Source of the DNA: Streptomyces liliiviolaceus
Lineage (GTDB): Bacteria > Actinomycetota > Actinomycetes > Streptomycetales > Streptomycetaceae
Length of the DNA: 64,000 bases
Direction: 5' to 3'
NCBI RefSeq assembly: GCF_018070025.1
Contig: NZ_JAGPYQ010000002.1
Location: 1,054,001-1,118,000 of the forward strand
The position numbers and the translations under genes are program-made. The notes beneath the pieces were generated by a model. The model was given only the letters and a program-made list of their open reading frames with translations, was not told the origin of the DNA and did no database searches. Shown here piece after piece: positions 36,459-44,326 of the stretch (positions are counted from its first letter, which is position 1; every line of letters begins with the position of its first letter).

Positions 36459-37600
36459 CAGATCTCCATCCCGAACGGCCGGGTGAACCGGACGTCACCC
36501 TCGACCATGTCTCGCATGTCTTCGACGTTGTGGCGGAACATCAGCATCCGCTCGATGCCGAACCCGAAGGCGAATCCGCTGTACTTCTGGGGGTCCACAC
36601 CGCAGGCGGTGAGCACCCGCGGGTTGACCATGCCGCAGCCGCCCAGCTCGATCCAGCCCTCGCTGGAGCAGGTGCGGCAGGGACGGTCGGGGTTGCCGAC
36701 GGACTCGCCCTTGCAGACGTAGCAGAGCATGTCCATCTCGGCGGACGGCTCGGTGAAGGGGAAGAAGTTCGGCCGCAGCCGGGTCTTCATGTCGGCGCCG
36801 AAGAGCGACTGGACCATGTGGTCCAGGGTGCCCTTGAGGTCGGCCATGGTCAGGCCCTCGTCGACGGCGAGCAGCTCGATCTGGTGGAAGACCGGGGTGT
36901 GCGTGGCGTCCAGCTCGTCCGTGCGGTACACGCGGCCGGGGCACACGATGTAGACGGGCGGCTCACGGTCCAGCATGGCGCGGGCCTGCACCGGCGAGGT
37001 GTGGGTGCGCAGCACGACACCGGACTCGTCGCCGGAGCCCTCGGCACCCTGCTCGCCCTTCGCGCCCTGGACGAAGAAGGTGTCCTGCATCTGCCGGGCG
37101 GGGTGGTCCGGGGTGAAGTTGAGGGCGTCGAAGTTGAACCACTCCGCCTCGACCTCGGGGCCCTCGGCGATCTCGTATCCCATGGACACGAAGACGTCCG
37201 CGACCCGCTCCATCATGGTGGTCAGCGGGTGCCGGGCGCCGGCCGGTACGCGGTCGTACGGCAGTGTGACGTCCACGGCCTCCTCGACCAGCACGCGGGC
37301 GTCCCGCTCGGCCTCCAGTTCGACCTGGCGGCCGGCGAGTGCCTTGTTCACCGCGCCGCGGGCCTGGCCGACGAGCTTTCCGGCGGCGGCCTTGGCGTGC
37401 GGGGGCAGGGCGCCGATCTCGCGGTTGGCGAGGGCCAGCGGCGAGGCGCCGCCGGTGTGGGCGACCTTGGCCTCCTGGAGCGTGTCGAGGTCACCGGCGG
37501 CGGCGAAGGCGGCGAGCGCCTCGTCCCGCATGCGCTCGATCTCTTCCGGTTTCAGTGCCTCGACCTCAACAGGGTCGTACGACTTGTTCGGTGCCGACAT
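36458..37600 (-). CDS. pheS: Phenylalanyl-tRNA synthetase alpha subunit
   Basis: The catalytic subunit has 380 residues: an N-terminal coiled-coil arm (about 1-95) and a class II core. Motif 2 is in [17 protein letters not shown] and motif 3 is [13 protein letters not shown]. The insertion [11 protein letters not shown] to CRTCSSEGW holds four cysteines in two CXXC pairs, as in many bacterial PheS proteins. The start is ATG 37600 after GGAAGAG. The reading frame stays open upstream to 37705, through a leader with an 11-bp direct repeat, but family length supports 37600. Confidence 0.96.
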   Translation of the reverse strand: MSAPNKSYDPVEVEALKPEEIERMRDEALAAFAAAGDLDTLQEAKVAHTGGASPLALANREIGALPPHAKAAAGKLVGQARGAVNKALAGRQVELEAERDARVLVEEAVDVTLPYDRVPAGARHPLTTMMERVADVFVSMGYEIAEGPEVEAEWFNFDALNFTPDHPARQMQDTFFVQGAKGEQGAEGSGDESGVVLRTHTSPVQARAMLDREPPVYIVCPGRVYRTDELDATHTPVFHQIELLAVDEGLTMADLKGTLDHMVQSLFGADMKTRLRPNFFPFTEPSAEMDMLCYVCKGESVGNPDRPCRTCSSEGWIELGGCGMVNPRVLTACGVDPQKYSGFAFGFGIERMLMFRHNVEDMRDMVEGDVRFTRPFGMEI

Positions 37601-37796
37601 CTCTTCCCGTGCTTCCGATTGGTTGGCCGACGGTCCCCGTCGCGACTCGCGGGACGCCCTGTCCCTGAAATGCGTGTCCCTGAAAAGGGGACGCAAAGGT
37701 GCCAAAGACCGAGTCTAACGGGGGTGAGCGCCCGGCTCGGACGCCTGGTCCGGGCCGAGCGGGGTGTGCGGATGCGCCCGTGGGGCCGCTTCGGCG

Positions 37797-38969
37797 TTAC
37801 TGCAGATACGCCGGGGTGCCCACGGGCAACGTAAATCGGAATTCCGCGCCGCCCTCGGGGGCGCGGCCGACGGTGATGGTGCCGCCGTGGGCTTCCACGA
37901 TGCCCTTGACGATGTACAGCCCAAGGCCGGTGCCGCCGCGCTTGCTGCCCCGCCAGAAGCGGGTGAAGACGCGGTTCATGGACTCCTCCGGGATGCCGGG
38001 GCCTTCGTCGCTCACCGTGACCGACGTGCAGACCTCTTCCCCTTCACGGGGCGAGGGCGCGGGCGCTACGTCGATGGTGACGGTTCCCTCGCCGTGCCGC
38101 ACCGCATTTTCCAGCAGGTTGCTGAGCACCTGGTCGACCTTGTCGGGGTCGGCCCACAGGTCGGGCAGCGGCTGGCCGATGCGCAGCAGGAAGCGGTCGG
38201 CGGACTGCCCCGAGGCCACGTACGCCTGGATGTGGCGGCCGACCGCGGCGCCTATGTCCACCGGCTGGCGCCGTACCTCCAGGCGCCCGGAGTCGATGCG
38301 GGAGATGTCGAGGAGTTCGGCGATGAGGCGGGTGACCCGGTTGGCGTCCGCGTCGACCGTCTCCAGCATCAGCTTCTTCTGGTCGTCGGTGAAGCGCTCC
38401 CACTTGGCGAGCAGTGTGGCGGTGAAGCCCTTGACGGAGGTGAGCGGCGAGCGCAGTTCGTGGGCGACCGTGGCGATCAGCTCGGCGTGGCTGCGCTCGG
38501 TGCGGCGGCGGCCCTCGGTGTCGCGCAGCGAGACGACGACCCGGCGGACCGGGCCGAGGGGCCGCACCCGCATGTACCGCGCGGTGACCAGGACCTCCCG
38601 GCCGCCCGGCAGCAGGAGGTTGCGCTCGGGCTGTCCGACCCGGATCGCGAGCCCGCCGTACGGGTCGGTCAGCTGCCACCAGCGGCGGCCTTCGAGGTCC
38701 TCCAGCGGCAGGGCCCGCTCCAGATGGTGGCCGAGGGCCTCGGCGGCGGGGGTGGCGGTGATCCGGGCGGCGGCGGCGTTGAAGCAGATCACCCGGCCGC
38801 GCTCGTCGGCGATCACGAGGCCGTCGGGGAGGTCGTCGGGGTCGATGCCGAGTTCCGCGGGATCGGCGTGCCGGGGCGCGGGGGCGCTCCGCACCTCGTG
38901 TGCCCGCAGCGCGCTCTGCGCACCGCTCGTGCCGACACCCATCCCCGTACCCCACCTCTCGTCCGGCAT
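37797..38969 (-). CDS. Cytosolic PAS-domain sensor histidine kinase
   Basis: The 390-residue protein has a PAS-like domain (about 45-150, DGLVIADERGRVICFNAAAA). A HisKA dimerisation helix follows with His170 in ATVAHELRSPLTSVKGF. The HATPase domain shows NLLENAVRHGEG, SDEGPGIPEE and GGTGLGLYIVKGIVEAHGG. No membrane segment is seen, so it senses an internal signal or relies on partners. No response regulator is adjacent, making it an orphan. ATG 38969 was chosen, nine bases after GGGAGG; a TTG at 38978 abuts that site. Confidence 0.9.
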   Translation of the reverse strand: MPDERWGTGMGVGTSGAQSALRAHEVRSAPAPRHADPAELGIDPDDLPDGLVIADERGRVICFNAAAARITATPAAEALGHHLERALPLEDLEGRRWWQLTDPYGGLAIRVGQPERNLLLPGGREVLVTARYMRVRPLGPVRRVVVSLRDTEGRRRTERSHAELIATVAHELRSPLTSVKGFTATLLAKWERFTDDQKKLMLETVDADANRVTRLIAELLDISRIDSGRLEVRRQPVDIGAAVGRHIQAYVASGQSADRFLLRIGQPLPDLWADPDKVDQVLSNLLENAVRHGEGTVTIDVAPAPSPREGEEVCTSVTVSDEGPGIPEESMNRVFTRFWRGSKRGGTGLGLYIVKGIVEAHGGTITVGRAPEGGAEFRFTLPVGTPAYLQ

Positions 38970-39063
38970 CCGGGGCAACCTCCCTGCTCAAGCGCAGCCG
39001 AGAGCTTGGGGCGGGTCCCCGGGCCCGTCACCCTACTAGCTGGGAGTGACCGGACGGACCCCC

Positions 39064-39906
39064 TCAGGAACGAGCACGGCGGGCACGCTGCGCGCGAGCC
39101 GACGCGTAGAGACATACGGCGGCGGCCGTCGCGAGGTTCAGGCTTTCGGCCTTGCCGTGGATCGGGACGCGCACGACGGCGTCCGCCAGCGCACGCGTCT
39201 CGGCCGGGAGCCCCCACGCCTCGTTGCCGAAGACCCAGGCGGTCGGCCCGCCCATGGTGCCCTTGTCGAGCTCGTCGTCGAGGTCGTCCTCGCCCGCTCC
39301 GTCGGCGGCCAGGATGCGGACGCCGGCGTCCCTGAGCCCCTGCACGGCCTGTTCCACGGGGACGCCGACCGCGACGGGCAGATGGAACAGCGAGCCGACG
39401 GACGCCCGTACGGACTTGGGGTTGTAGAGGTCGACGGAGGCGTCGGTGAGGACGACGGCGTCGGCGCCGGCCGCGTCGGCGCAGCGCAGGACGGTGCCCG
39501 CGTTCCCGGGGTCCCGGACGTGGGCCAGGACGGCGACCAGCTTGGGCCGGGCCGCGACGATCTCCTCGAAGGGGGTGTCCAGGAAGCGGCAGATCCCGAC
39601 GAGTCCCTGCGGGGTGACGGTCGTCGAGATGTCCGCGATGACGTCGTCGGCGGCGAGGTGCAGCCGGGCTCCGGCGGCCCGGGCCTCCCCCACGATGTCG
39701 GCGTACCGCTCGGCGGCGTCGACCGTGGCGAACAGTTCGACGAGCGCGGGGTCGGTGCCGACGCGGTGGGCGGCGGCCTCCCGCACGGCCTGGGGTCCCT
39801 CGGCGAGGAACAGCCGCTCCTTGCCCCGGAAGCTGCGCCTCGCGAGCCGCCGGGCGGCGGAGACGCGCTGCGAGCGGGGGGAGATCAGCTCGGGGCCGCT
39901 GGACAT
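39064..39906 (-). CDS. TrmH/SpoU-family RNA 2'-O-methyltransferase
   Basis: A SAM-dependent SPOUT methylase acting on rRNA or tRNA. The 280 residues comprise an N-terminal substrate-binding domain (about 30-105, FLAEGPQAVREAA) and the knotted catalytic domain. Motif 1 is HVRDPGNAGTVLR, motif 2 is WVFGNEAWGLP and motif 3 is VRVPIHGKAESLNLATA. Its position after infC-rpmI-rplT fits translation-related function. The target nucleotide is not known; such genes are sometimes annotated as 23S rRNA methylase. Confidence 0.9.
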   Translation of the reverse strand: MSSGPELISPRSQRVSAARRLARRSFRGKERLFLAEGPQAVREAAAHRVGTDPALVELFATVDAAERYADIVGEARAAGARLHLAADDVIADISTTVTPQGLVGICRFLDTPFEEIVAARPKLVAVLAHVRDPGNAGTVLRCADAAGADAVVLTDASVDLYNPKSVRASVGSLFHLPVAVGVPVEQAVQGLRDAGVRILAADGAGEDDLDDELDKGTMGGPTAWVFGNEAWGLPAETRALADAVVRVPIHGKAESLNLATAAAVCLYASARAQRARRARS

Positions 39907-39984
39907 GGATTCACCTTCGGTTCACGGGCGGCGCGTACCGCTTGCCGCGCCGAGAGGGCTGCCCCTCTTGAAGATCTTGAAGAG

Positions 39985-40030
39985 AACACTCGGACAGATC
40001 AGACTCGGACAGAACACACTCGAACAAAAC
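39985..40030. repeat. Short tandem repeat after rplT
   Basis: ACTCGGACAGA occurs twice with a four-base spacer (TCAG), and a third degenerate copy ACTCGAACAAA follows. It sits between the rplT terminator and the methylase gene. No function is evident. Confidence 0.5.
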
Positions 40031-40068
40031 AAATGTGGGCCCGCAGCCCTGAGGCAAGCGAGCCCACA
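40023..40068 (-). terminator. Rho-independent terminator of infC-rpmI-rplT
   Basis: On the minus strand TGTGGGCTCGC pairs with GCGGGCCCACA (11 bp, one G-T pair), with a 13-base loop and then TTTGTTTTGTT. It begins 31 bases after the rplT stop codon and is the clearest intrinsic terminator in the window. Confidence 0.9.
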
Positions 40069-40098
40069 CGAAGGTTCCGGCCGGGGCCAGCGCCAGCG

Positions 40099-40482
40099 TC
40101 ACGCAGCCTTGGGCGCGTTGACGTCCGACGGCAGGGCCTTCTGCGCGACCTCGACGAGCGCGGCGAACGCGTTGGCGTCGTTGACGGCCAGCTCCGCGAG
40201 GATCTTGCGGTCCACCTCGATGTTGGCGGCGTTCAGACCCTGGATGAGGCGGTTGTACGTCATGCCGTTCTGGCGGGCCGCAGCGTTGATGCGCTGGATC
40301 CACAGCCGACGGAAGTCGCCCTTGCGCTTCTTGCGGTCGTTGTAGTTGTAGACCAGGGAGTGGGTGACCTGCTCCTTGGCCTTGCGGTACAGACGCGAAC
40401 GCTGACCGCGGTAGCCGCTGGCGGCTTCGAGGATCGCCCGGCGCTTCTTGTGGGCGTTGACTGCCCGCTTGACGCGTGCCAC
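40099..40482 (-). CDS. rplT: 50S ribosomal protein L20
   Basis: An early-assembly protein of the large subunit that binds 23S rRNA. The 127 residues are full length, with a basic N-terminal extension ([20 protein letters not shown], then [17 protein letters not shown]) and a globular C-terminal domain ([16 protein letters not shown]). The start codon is GTG, seven bases after AAGGAG. In other bacteria L20 represses this operon by binding the leader mRNA. Confidence 0.98.
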   Translation of the reverse strand: MARVKRAVNAHKKRRAILEAASGYRGQRSRLYRKAKEQVTHSLVYNYNDRKKRKGDFRRLWIQRINAAARQNGMTYNRLIQGLNAANIEVDRKILAELAVNDANAFAALVEVAQKALPSDVNAPKAA

Positions 40483-40576
40483 TTTTTAACTCCTTGTAGC
40501 GGGACCGTGGTGGTCGTCACACGGTCCGAAATCGATGGGGTCCCGGTCCTGACGTGCGGCGCCGAAGCGCCGGACG

Positions 40577-40771
40577 TCACTTGCCGAGAAGCTTCTTGAT
40601 CTTCTTGGCGTCGCCGGGGGCCATCTCGGCGTTGCCGGTGAGGCGGCGCGTCACGCGCGACGACTTGTGCTCAAGCAGGTGGCGCTTGCCGGCACGCTCG
40701 CGGAGCACCTTGCCGGAGCCGGTGATCTTGAAGCGCTTGCTGGCACCGCTGTGCGACTTGTTCTTCGGCAT
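40577..40771 (-). CDS. rpmI: 50S ribosomal protein L35
   Basis: A 64-residue basic protein of the large subunit: [20 protein letters not shown], then [16 protein letters not shown], ending KKIKKLLGK. The start is ATG 40771; upstream in-frame codons extend to 40840 but do not match the family. Second gene of infC-rpmI-rplT. Confidence 0.98.
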   Translation of the reverse strand: MPKNKSHSGASKRFKITGSGKVLRERAGKRHLLEHKSSRVTRRLTGNAEMAPGDAKKIKKLLGK

Positions 40772-40900
40772 GGCGCCGTTCTCTCCTCGTCGGTGGCGTT
40801 CCTGTGCCCGGTCGTCAGACCGGGCACAACGGAACGTCATATGTATCGGTTGACGTCCCCGGACTCGCGTCCGGAAACCCCTGGGACTCGCACCCCGGGA

Positions 40901-41566
40901 TCAGGCTTCGGCGGGAGCCTCTGCGGCCTCGGTCGCGGCGACCTCCTCGTCGGAGATGTCGTCACCCGCGTGGTTCTGCGACTTGCCCGGGTTGGCCTTC
41001 GCCTCCGCCTTGCGGGCCGCCTGGGCCTCGCGGGCTTCGGCCATCGCCTCTGTCTTCTTCTTGTGCGGGCCGAGAACCATGATCATGTTTCGGCCGTCCT
41101 GCTTCGGGTTCGACTCGACGAACCCGAGGTCCTCGACGTCCGAGGCGAGCCGCTGCAGCAGTCGGTAGCCGAGTTCCGGCCTGGACTGCTCGCGACCACG
41201 GAACATGATCGTGATCTTGACCTTGTCGCCCTGCTTGAGGAACCGGACGACGTGACCCTTCTTGGTGTCATAGTCGTGCGGGTCGATCTTCGGCCGGAGC
41301 TTCATCTCCTTGATGACCGTGTGCGCCTGGTTCTTGCGCGCCTCACGGGCCTTCATGGCCGACTCGTACTTGAACTTCCCGTAGTCCATGAGCTTGCAGA
41401 CCGGCGGACGCGCGGTCGCGGCCACCTCGACCAGGTCGAGGTCGTATTCCTGCGCAAGCTCCAGGGCCTTGGCAAGCGGAACAATCCCGACCTGCTCACC
41501 GCTGGGACCGACAAGTCGTACCTCGGGAACGCGAATCCGGTCGTTGATGCGGGGCTCGGCGCTGAT
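40901..41566 (-). CDS. infC: Translation initiation factor IF-3, with an ATC start codon
   Basis: IF-3 binds the 30S subunit and proofreads start codons. The 221 residues comprise the N-domain ([20 protein letters not shown], then [20 protein letters not shown]), the linker ([15 protein letters not shown]) and the C-domain ([20 protein letters not shown], then [12 protein letters not shown]). The last 45 residues are an Ala/Glu-rich tail. The full N-domain is only obtained from ATC 41566, with GAGGAGG four bases upstream. In that frame no ATG, GTG or TTG lies between this codon and an upstream TGA. A non-canonical start is the known basis of IF-3 autoregulation in E. coli, which uses ATT. Confidence 0.95.
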   Translation of the reverse strand: MSAEPRINDRIRVPEVRLVGPSGEQVGIVPLAKALELAQEYDLDLVEVAATARPPVCKLMDYGKFKYESAMKAREARKNQAHTVIKEMKLRPKIDPHDYDTKKGHVVRFLKQGDKVKITIMFRGREQSRPELGYRLLQRLASDVEDLGFVESNPKQDGRNMIMVLGPHKKKTEAMAEAREAQAARKAEAKANPGKSQNHAGDDISDEEVAATEAAEAPAEA

Positions 41567-41872
41567 GGATCCTCCTCGGATAGCACCACACGGCTGTCTG
41601 GCAGACAGCTCGCGTACGTCTTCTCACTGAACCAACCGCCATGGGACATGAAAAATGCCCCGGACGGGACACAGGCGGTGGCTCCAAGGATGACCGGAGC
41701 ACCGCCGCGGTCAACCGCGGGGCGCATATCCAGCGGCTCCATCGTCCGTACGGAACGATGGGGGTCGCCTGACCGGGTGACCCGCCTTCCCTGAGGATGG
41801 CCGGGTGGGAGTTCGGAGCCTCCACTTGTGGGCCGGGCACAGGAGTGTCCGGCCGGTCGTTACACAAGGTTA
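41567..41872 (-). promoter_or_regulatory. Structured infC leader with candidate promoter and attenuator
   Basis: A TAACCT -10 (41872 to 41867) and a TTCGCA -35 (41896 to 41891), 18 bases apart, predict a leader of about 295 bases. It holds a 7-bp hairpin (41739-41761), a CCGCGG hairpin (41705-41720) and an 11-bp stem with one bulge (41674-41706). The 6-bp hairpin TGTCCC-GTCC-GGGGCA comes next, followed by five Ts (41651-41671). The 3' arm GGGGCAT can instead pair with ATGTCCC just downstream (41643-41661). This is the layout of a transcription attenuator. Confidence 0.6.
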
Positions 41873-42003
41873 GCAGTTCCCCCCGGGTGGTGCGAATCGG
41901 TGTGCGGGCACCGGTTCCGGCTCGCCCGCGGAGGGAGCGCGCCCCTGCCGCGTGCGGGGGCCGACGGGCCTCGGCCCACGGGTCTGGGCCTATCGTGTGG
42001 GGC

Positions 42004-42360
42004 ATGAGTGACACCCCTCCTGAGTCCCCCGGTTTCGACGACATGACCCGCGACATCGCCGAGGTCCCCGCGGTCGAGGTCCTGGTCACGGTCGCCGTGA
42101 ACCTGATGAGCGCCGCCGCCGTGAAGCTCGGCCTGTCCGAGGAGGGCGACAAGTACAAGGACCTCGACGAGGCGCGCAAGCTGGTCCACGCCCTGGCCGG
42201 GCTGCTCGACGCGAGCGCGACCGAGATCAGCTCCTTCCACGCCTCGCCGCTGCGTGACGGCCTGAAGTCGCTGCAGCTGGCGTTCCGCGAGGCGTCGCTC
42301 GTCCCGGACGAGCCGGGCCAGGGCCCGGGCGAGAAGTACACGGGCCCGGTCTACGGCTGA
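42004..42360 (+). CDS. DUF1844 family protein
   Basis: A 118-residue cytosolic protein. The family block is VEVLVTVAVNLMSAAAVKLG, then YKDLDEARKLVHALAGLLD, mostly helical, followed by a flexible tail. It lies next to infC in actinomycetes, but its function is unknown to me. The ATG at 42004 has no clear ribosome site; TATCGT (41991-41996) seven bases upstream suggests a leaderless transcript. It is divergent from infC and convergent with the SseB gene. Confidence 0.88.
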   Translation: MSDTPPESPGFDDMTRDIAEVPAVEVLVTVAVNLMSAAAVKLGLSEEGDKYKDLDEARKLVHALAGLLDASATEISSFHASPLRDGLKSLQLAFREASLVPDEPGQGPGEKYTGPVYG

Positions 42361-42411
42361 GCCAGGGCCCCGAGACCCCGCTTCAAAATATCTAACTAAC
42401 TAAATAAGTAC
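42361..42411. other. AT-rich spacer with stop codons in several frames
   Basis: TAACTAACTAAATAAG followed by the palindrome TAAGTACTTA fills most of the gap between two convergent stop codons. On the plus strand it contains four successive TAA triplets in shifted frames. Its base composition differs sharply from the surrounding GC-rich DNA. Confidence 0.6.
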
Positions 42412-43143
42412 TTACCGACGTACGTACAGGGGCTCGCCCGGTGGCGTCGCCTCGACCGGCAGAAGTGCCAGGTCGAGGCCGCGCACCAGGCGGGCCCTCA
42501 GTGTCTCGTCGGCCGCGAGCCGCCGGGCGACGGCCTGGGCGGTGCCGGCCGGGTCGGCGGCCTGATCCAGTACGAGGGCCAGGGTGCCGTCGGCCCGCCC
42601 GGGGCCGAGGTGGGCGCGGAGCACCAGGGACTCGGCGGCGACCGCGGCGCGTACCGCGGCGACCACGGCGGGGTCGGCGAGCGGATCCGTCGTCGTCCGC
42701 CCCTCGGCGAGCGCCAGCAGCGCCGGTCCCGTCAGCTCGTACGCGACCGGTCCCGCCAGGTCCAGGACGACCGTGTCGGCCTTCTCGTGCGCGGCGGCCT
42801 GGAGCGCCTGGTGCAGGGGTACGGCGACGGGGCGGGCCGCCGGGTCCCAGCGGGCCAGTGACTCGGTGGAGGTGAAGGCGGGCAGCGCGGTGCGGCCGCC
42901 GGCCTTCAGGGTGGGGACGGCCATGTCGCTGGTCTTCTCGCGCCGCAGGCCGTTCTCGTCCTCCTCGACCTCGCCGAGCACGGCGACCACGGGGACGAGG
43001 AGCCGCGCGTCCTTGAGGGCCTCAAGGACGGGGCCGTGCGCGGACCTGTCCTCGGCCCAGGCCGCGAGCGCCGCGCCCAGCCGGGGATCGGCGGAGCCGT
43101 CGTCGTCGGAGAAACCGGGGTCGGGGATGTTCTTGTTCGCCAC
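42412..43143 (-). CDS. SseB family protein
   Basis: A 243-residue cytosolic protein with the SseB N-terminal domain pattern: DPRLGAALAAWAEDRSAHGP, then LLVPVVAVLGEVEE, then TLKAGGRTALPAFTSTESLA, then PVAVPLHQALQAAAHEKADT. The family is linked in name to enhanced serine sensitivity, with little mechanistic knowledge. The C-terminal third (ALLPVEATPPGEPLYVRR) resembles the SseB C-terminal domain. I chose GTG 43143: TAGGCT lies eight bases upstream and no ribosome site is visible, suggesting a leaderless mRNA. A GTG at 43149 is an alternative. Confidence 0.82.
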   Translation of the reverse strand: MANKNIPDPGFSDDDGSADPRLGAALAAWAEDRSAHGPVLEALKDARLLVPVVAVLGEVEEDENGLRREKTSDMAVPTLKAGGRTALPAFTSTESLARWDPAARPVAVPLHQALQAAAHEKADTVVLDLAGPVAYELTGPALLALAEGRTTTDPLADPAVVAAVRAAVAAESLVLRAHLGPGRADGTLALVLDQAADPAGTAQAVARRLAADETLRARLVRGLDLALLPVEATPPGEPLYVRR

Positions 43144-43334
43144 GGGCACCGAGCCTATCGGGGGCGGTCGCCCGCCTGGTCCGCCGGGCCGACCGCGCGC
43201 TTTGCCCGTACTGCCCGTGCCTGCCCGCCTGGGAAACAGGCCGTTCACACGACTCAGGGGTTTCTCAGCGATCCCTGACACGCTTCTCACACGCGTCTAA
43301 CCGGGCGCACAGTGCGACGGCCCAGGCTCGCGGC

Positions 43335-44303
43335 ATGTTCCCTCACAGAGCCCGCCGGCACGGTGACCGCCCGTCCCGCGCCAGGCCGCTCGGGCACGTG
43401 GCGATCGCCTCCCTCGTCCTGCTCGGCGCCACGGCCTCGGGGGCGGTGTACGTGACGGCGCGGGCGCACGACGCCGGTGAACTCGTATCCTCCTCGGCGT
43501 CATCCCGTACGACGGCCACGAAGGAGGCGACGGTGGAGCCTGTGACGGCACCCACGTCCGCGGAGCCCACCCCCGTGTCCGGGGACGCGCTGCTCGCCGA
43601 GGCGATGGGCTCCGTAGCCGTCGAGGCCGGGGCGCGGCTGTCGGTGGCGGTGCTGGACACGGAGTCCGGGCGGAGCGCGGTGTACGGGGACGCGGCGTTC
43701 GACACCGCGAGCATCGTGAAGGCCGACATCCTGGCCTCGCTGCTGTTGCAGGCGCAGGACGCGGGGCGGGAGCTCACCGCGCAGGAGAGGACGTACGCCT
43801 CCGCGATGATCCGCGACAGCGACAACGCGTCCGCCACCGCGCTCTGGAAGGCGATCGGCCGGGCGCGAGGGCTGGCGGCGGCCAACGCGCGTCTCGGCCT
43901 CGACGGCACCGAGGGCGGGGACGGGGAGCTGTGGGGGCTGACGCAGACCACGGCCGCCGATCAACTCACCCTGCTGGGGCAGGTGTTCGGGGACGCGGCC
44001 GACTCGGAGCTGGACGAGGGCTCCCGGTCCTATGTGCAAGGGCTGATGGGTGACATCGCCGAGGGGCAGGACTGGGGGGTGTCGGCCGCGGGGCCGACCG
44101 GGTTCGCCCTGAAGAACGGGTGGCTGCCGCGGACCGCGACCGGGCTGTGGGACATCAACAGCGTCGGGCGGGTGGAGACGGACGGCCGCGCGTACCTCGT
44201 CGCGGTCCTGTCGGACGGCAACTCCACGAAGGCCGGGGGGATCTCGATGGTGGAGGCGGCGGCGAAGGCCGCCGTGAACGCCCTGGCGGAGGCCGGGAGC
44301 TGA
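43335..44303 (+). CDS. Exported class A beta-lactamase-fold serine hydrolase
   Basis: A 322-residue protein with an N-terminal membrane or signal segment (GHVAIASLVLLGATASGAVYV, about 20-40), a Thr/Ser/Pro linker and a beta-lactamase2-type domain. Active-site motifs are SIVK (Ser126, Lys129), SDN (162-164) and KNG (260-262) in place of the usual KTG. An Omega-loop Glu typical of true class A beta-lactamases is not obvious, so a peptidase or a weak beta-lactamase is as likely as resistance. The ATG lacks a clear ribosome site. Confidence 0.82.
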   Translation: MFPHRARRHGDRPSRARPLGHVAIASLVLLGATASGAVYVTARAHDAGELVSSSASSRTTATKEATVEPVTAPTSAEPTPVSGDALLAEAMGSVAVEAGARLSVAVLDTESGRSAVYGDAAFDTASIVKADILASLLLQAQDAGRELTAQERTYASAMIRDSDNASATALWKAIGRARGLAAANARLGLDGTEGGDGELWGLTQTTAADQLTLLGQVFGDAADSELDEGSRSYVQGLMGDIAEGQDWGVSAAGPTGFALKNGWLPRTATGLWDINSVGRVETDGRAYLVAVLSDGNSTKAGGISMVEAAAKAAVNALAEAGS

Positions 44304-44326
44304 GGCCTTCGGCAGGCCGCCGAGGC

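Noticed and set aside
41353..41742. A 129-residue minus-strand frame over the infC leader and N-terminus
   Set aside because: It overlaps the leader structures and the true IF-3 frame and has no ribosome site.
42387..42411. The serial TAA cassette as a cloning or assembly scar
   Set aside because: Flanking sequence is continuous native DNA between two intact genes, and no vector-like sequence is present.
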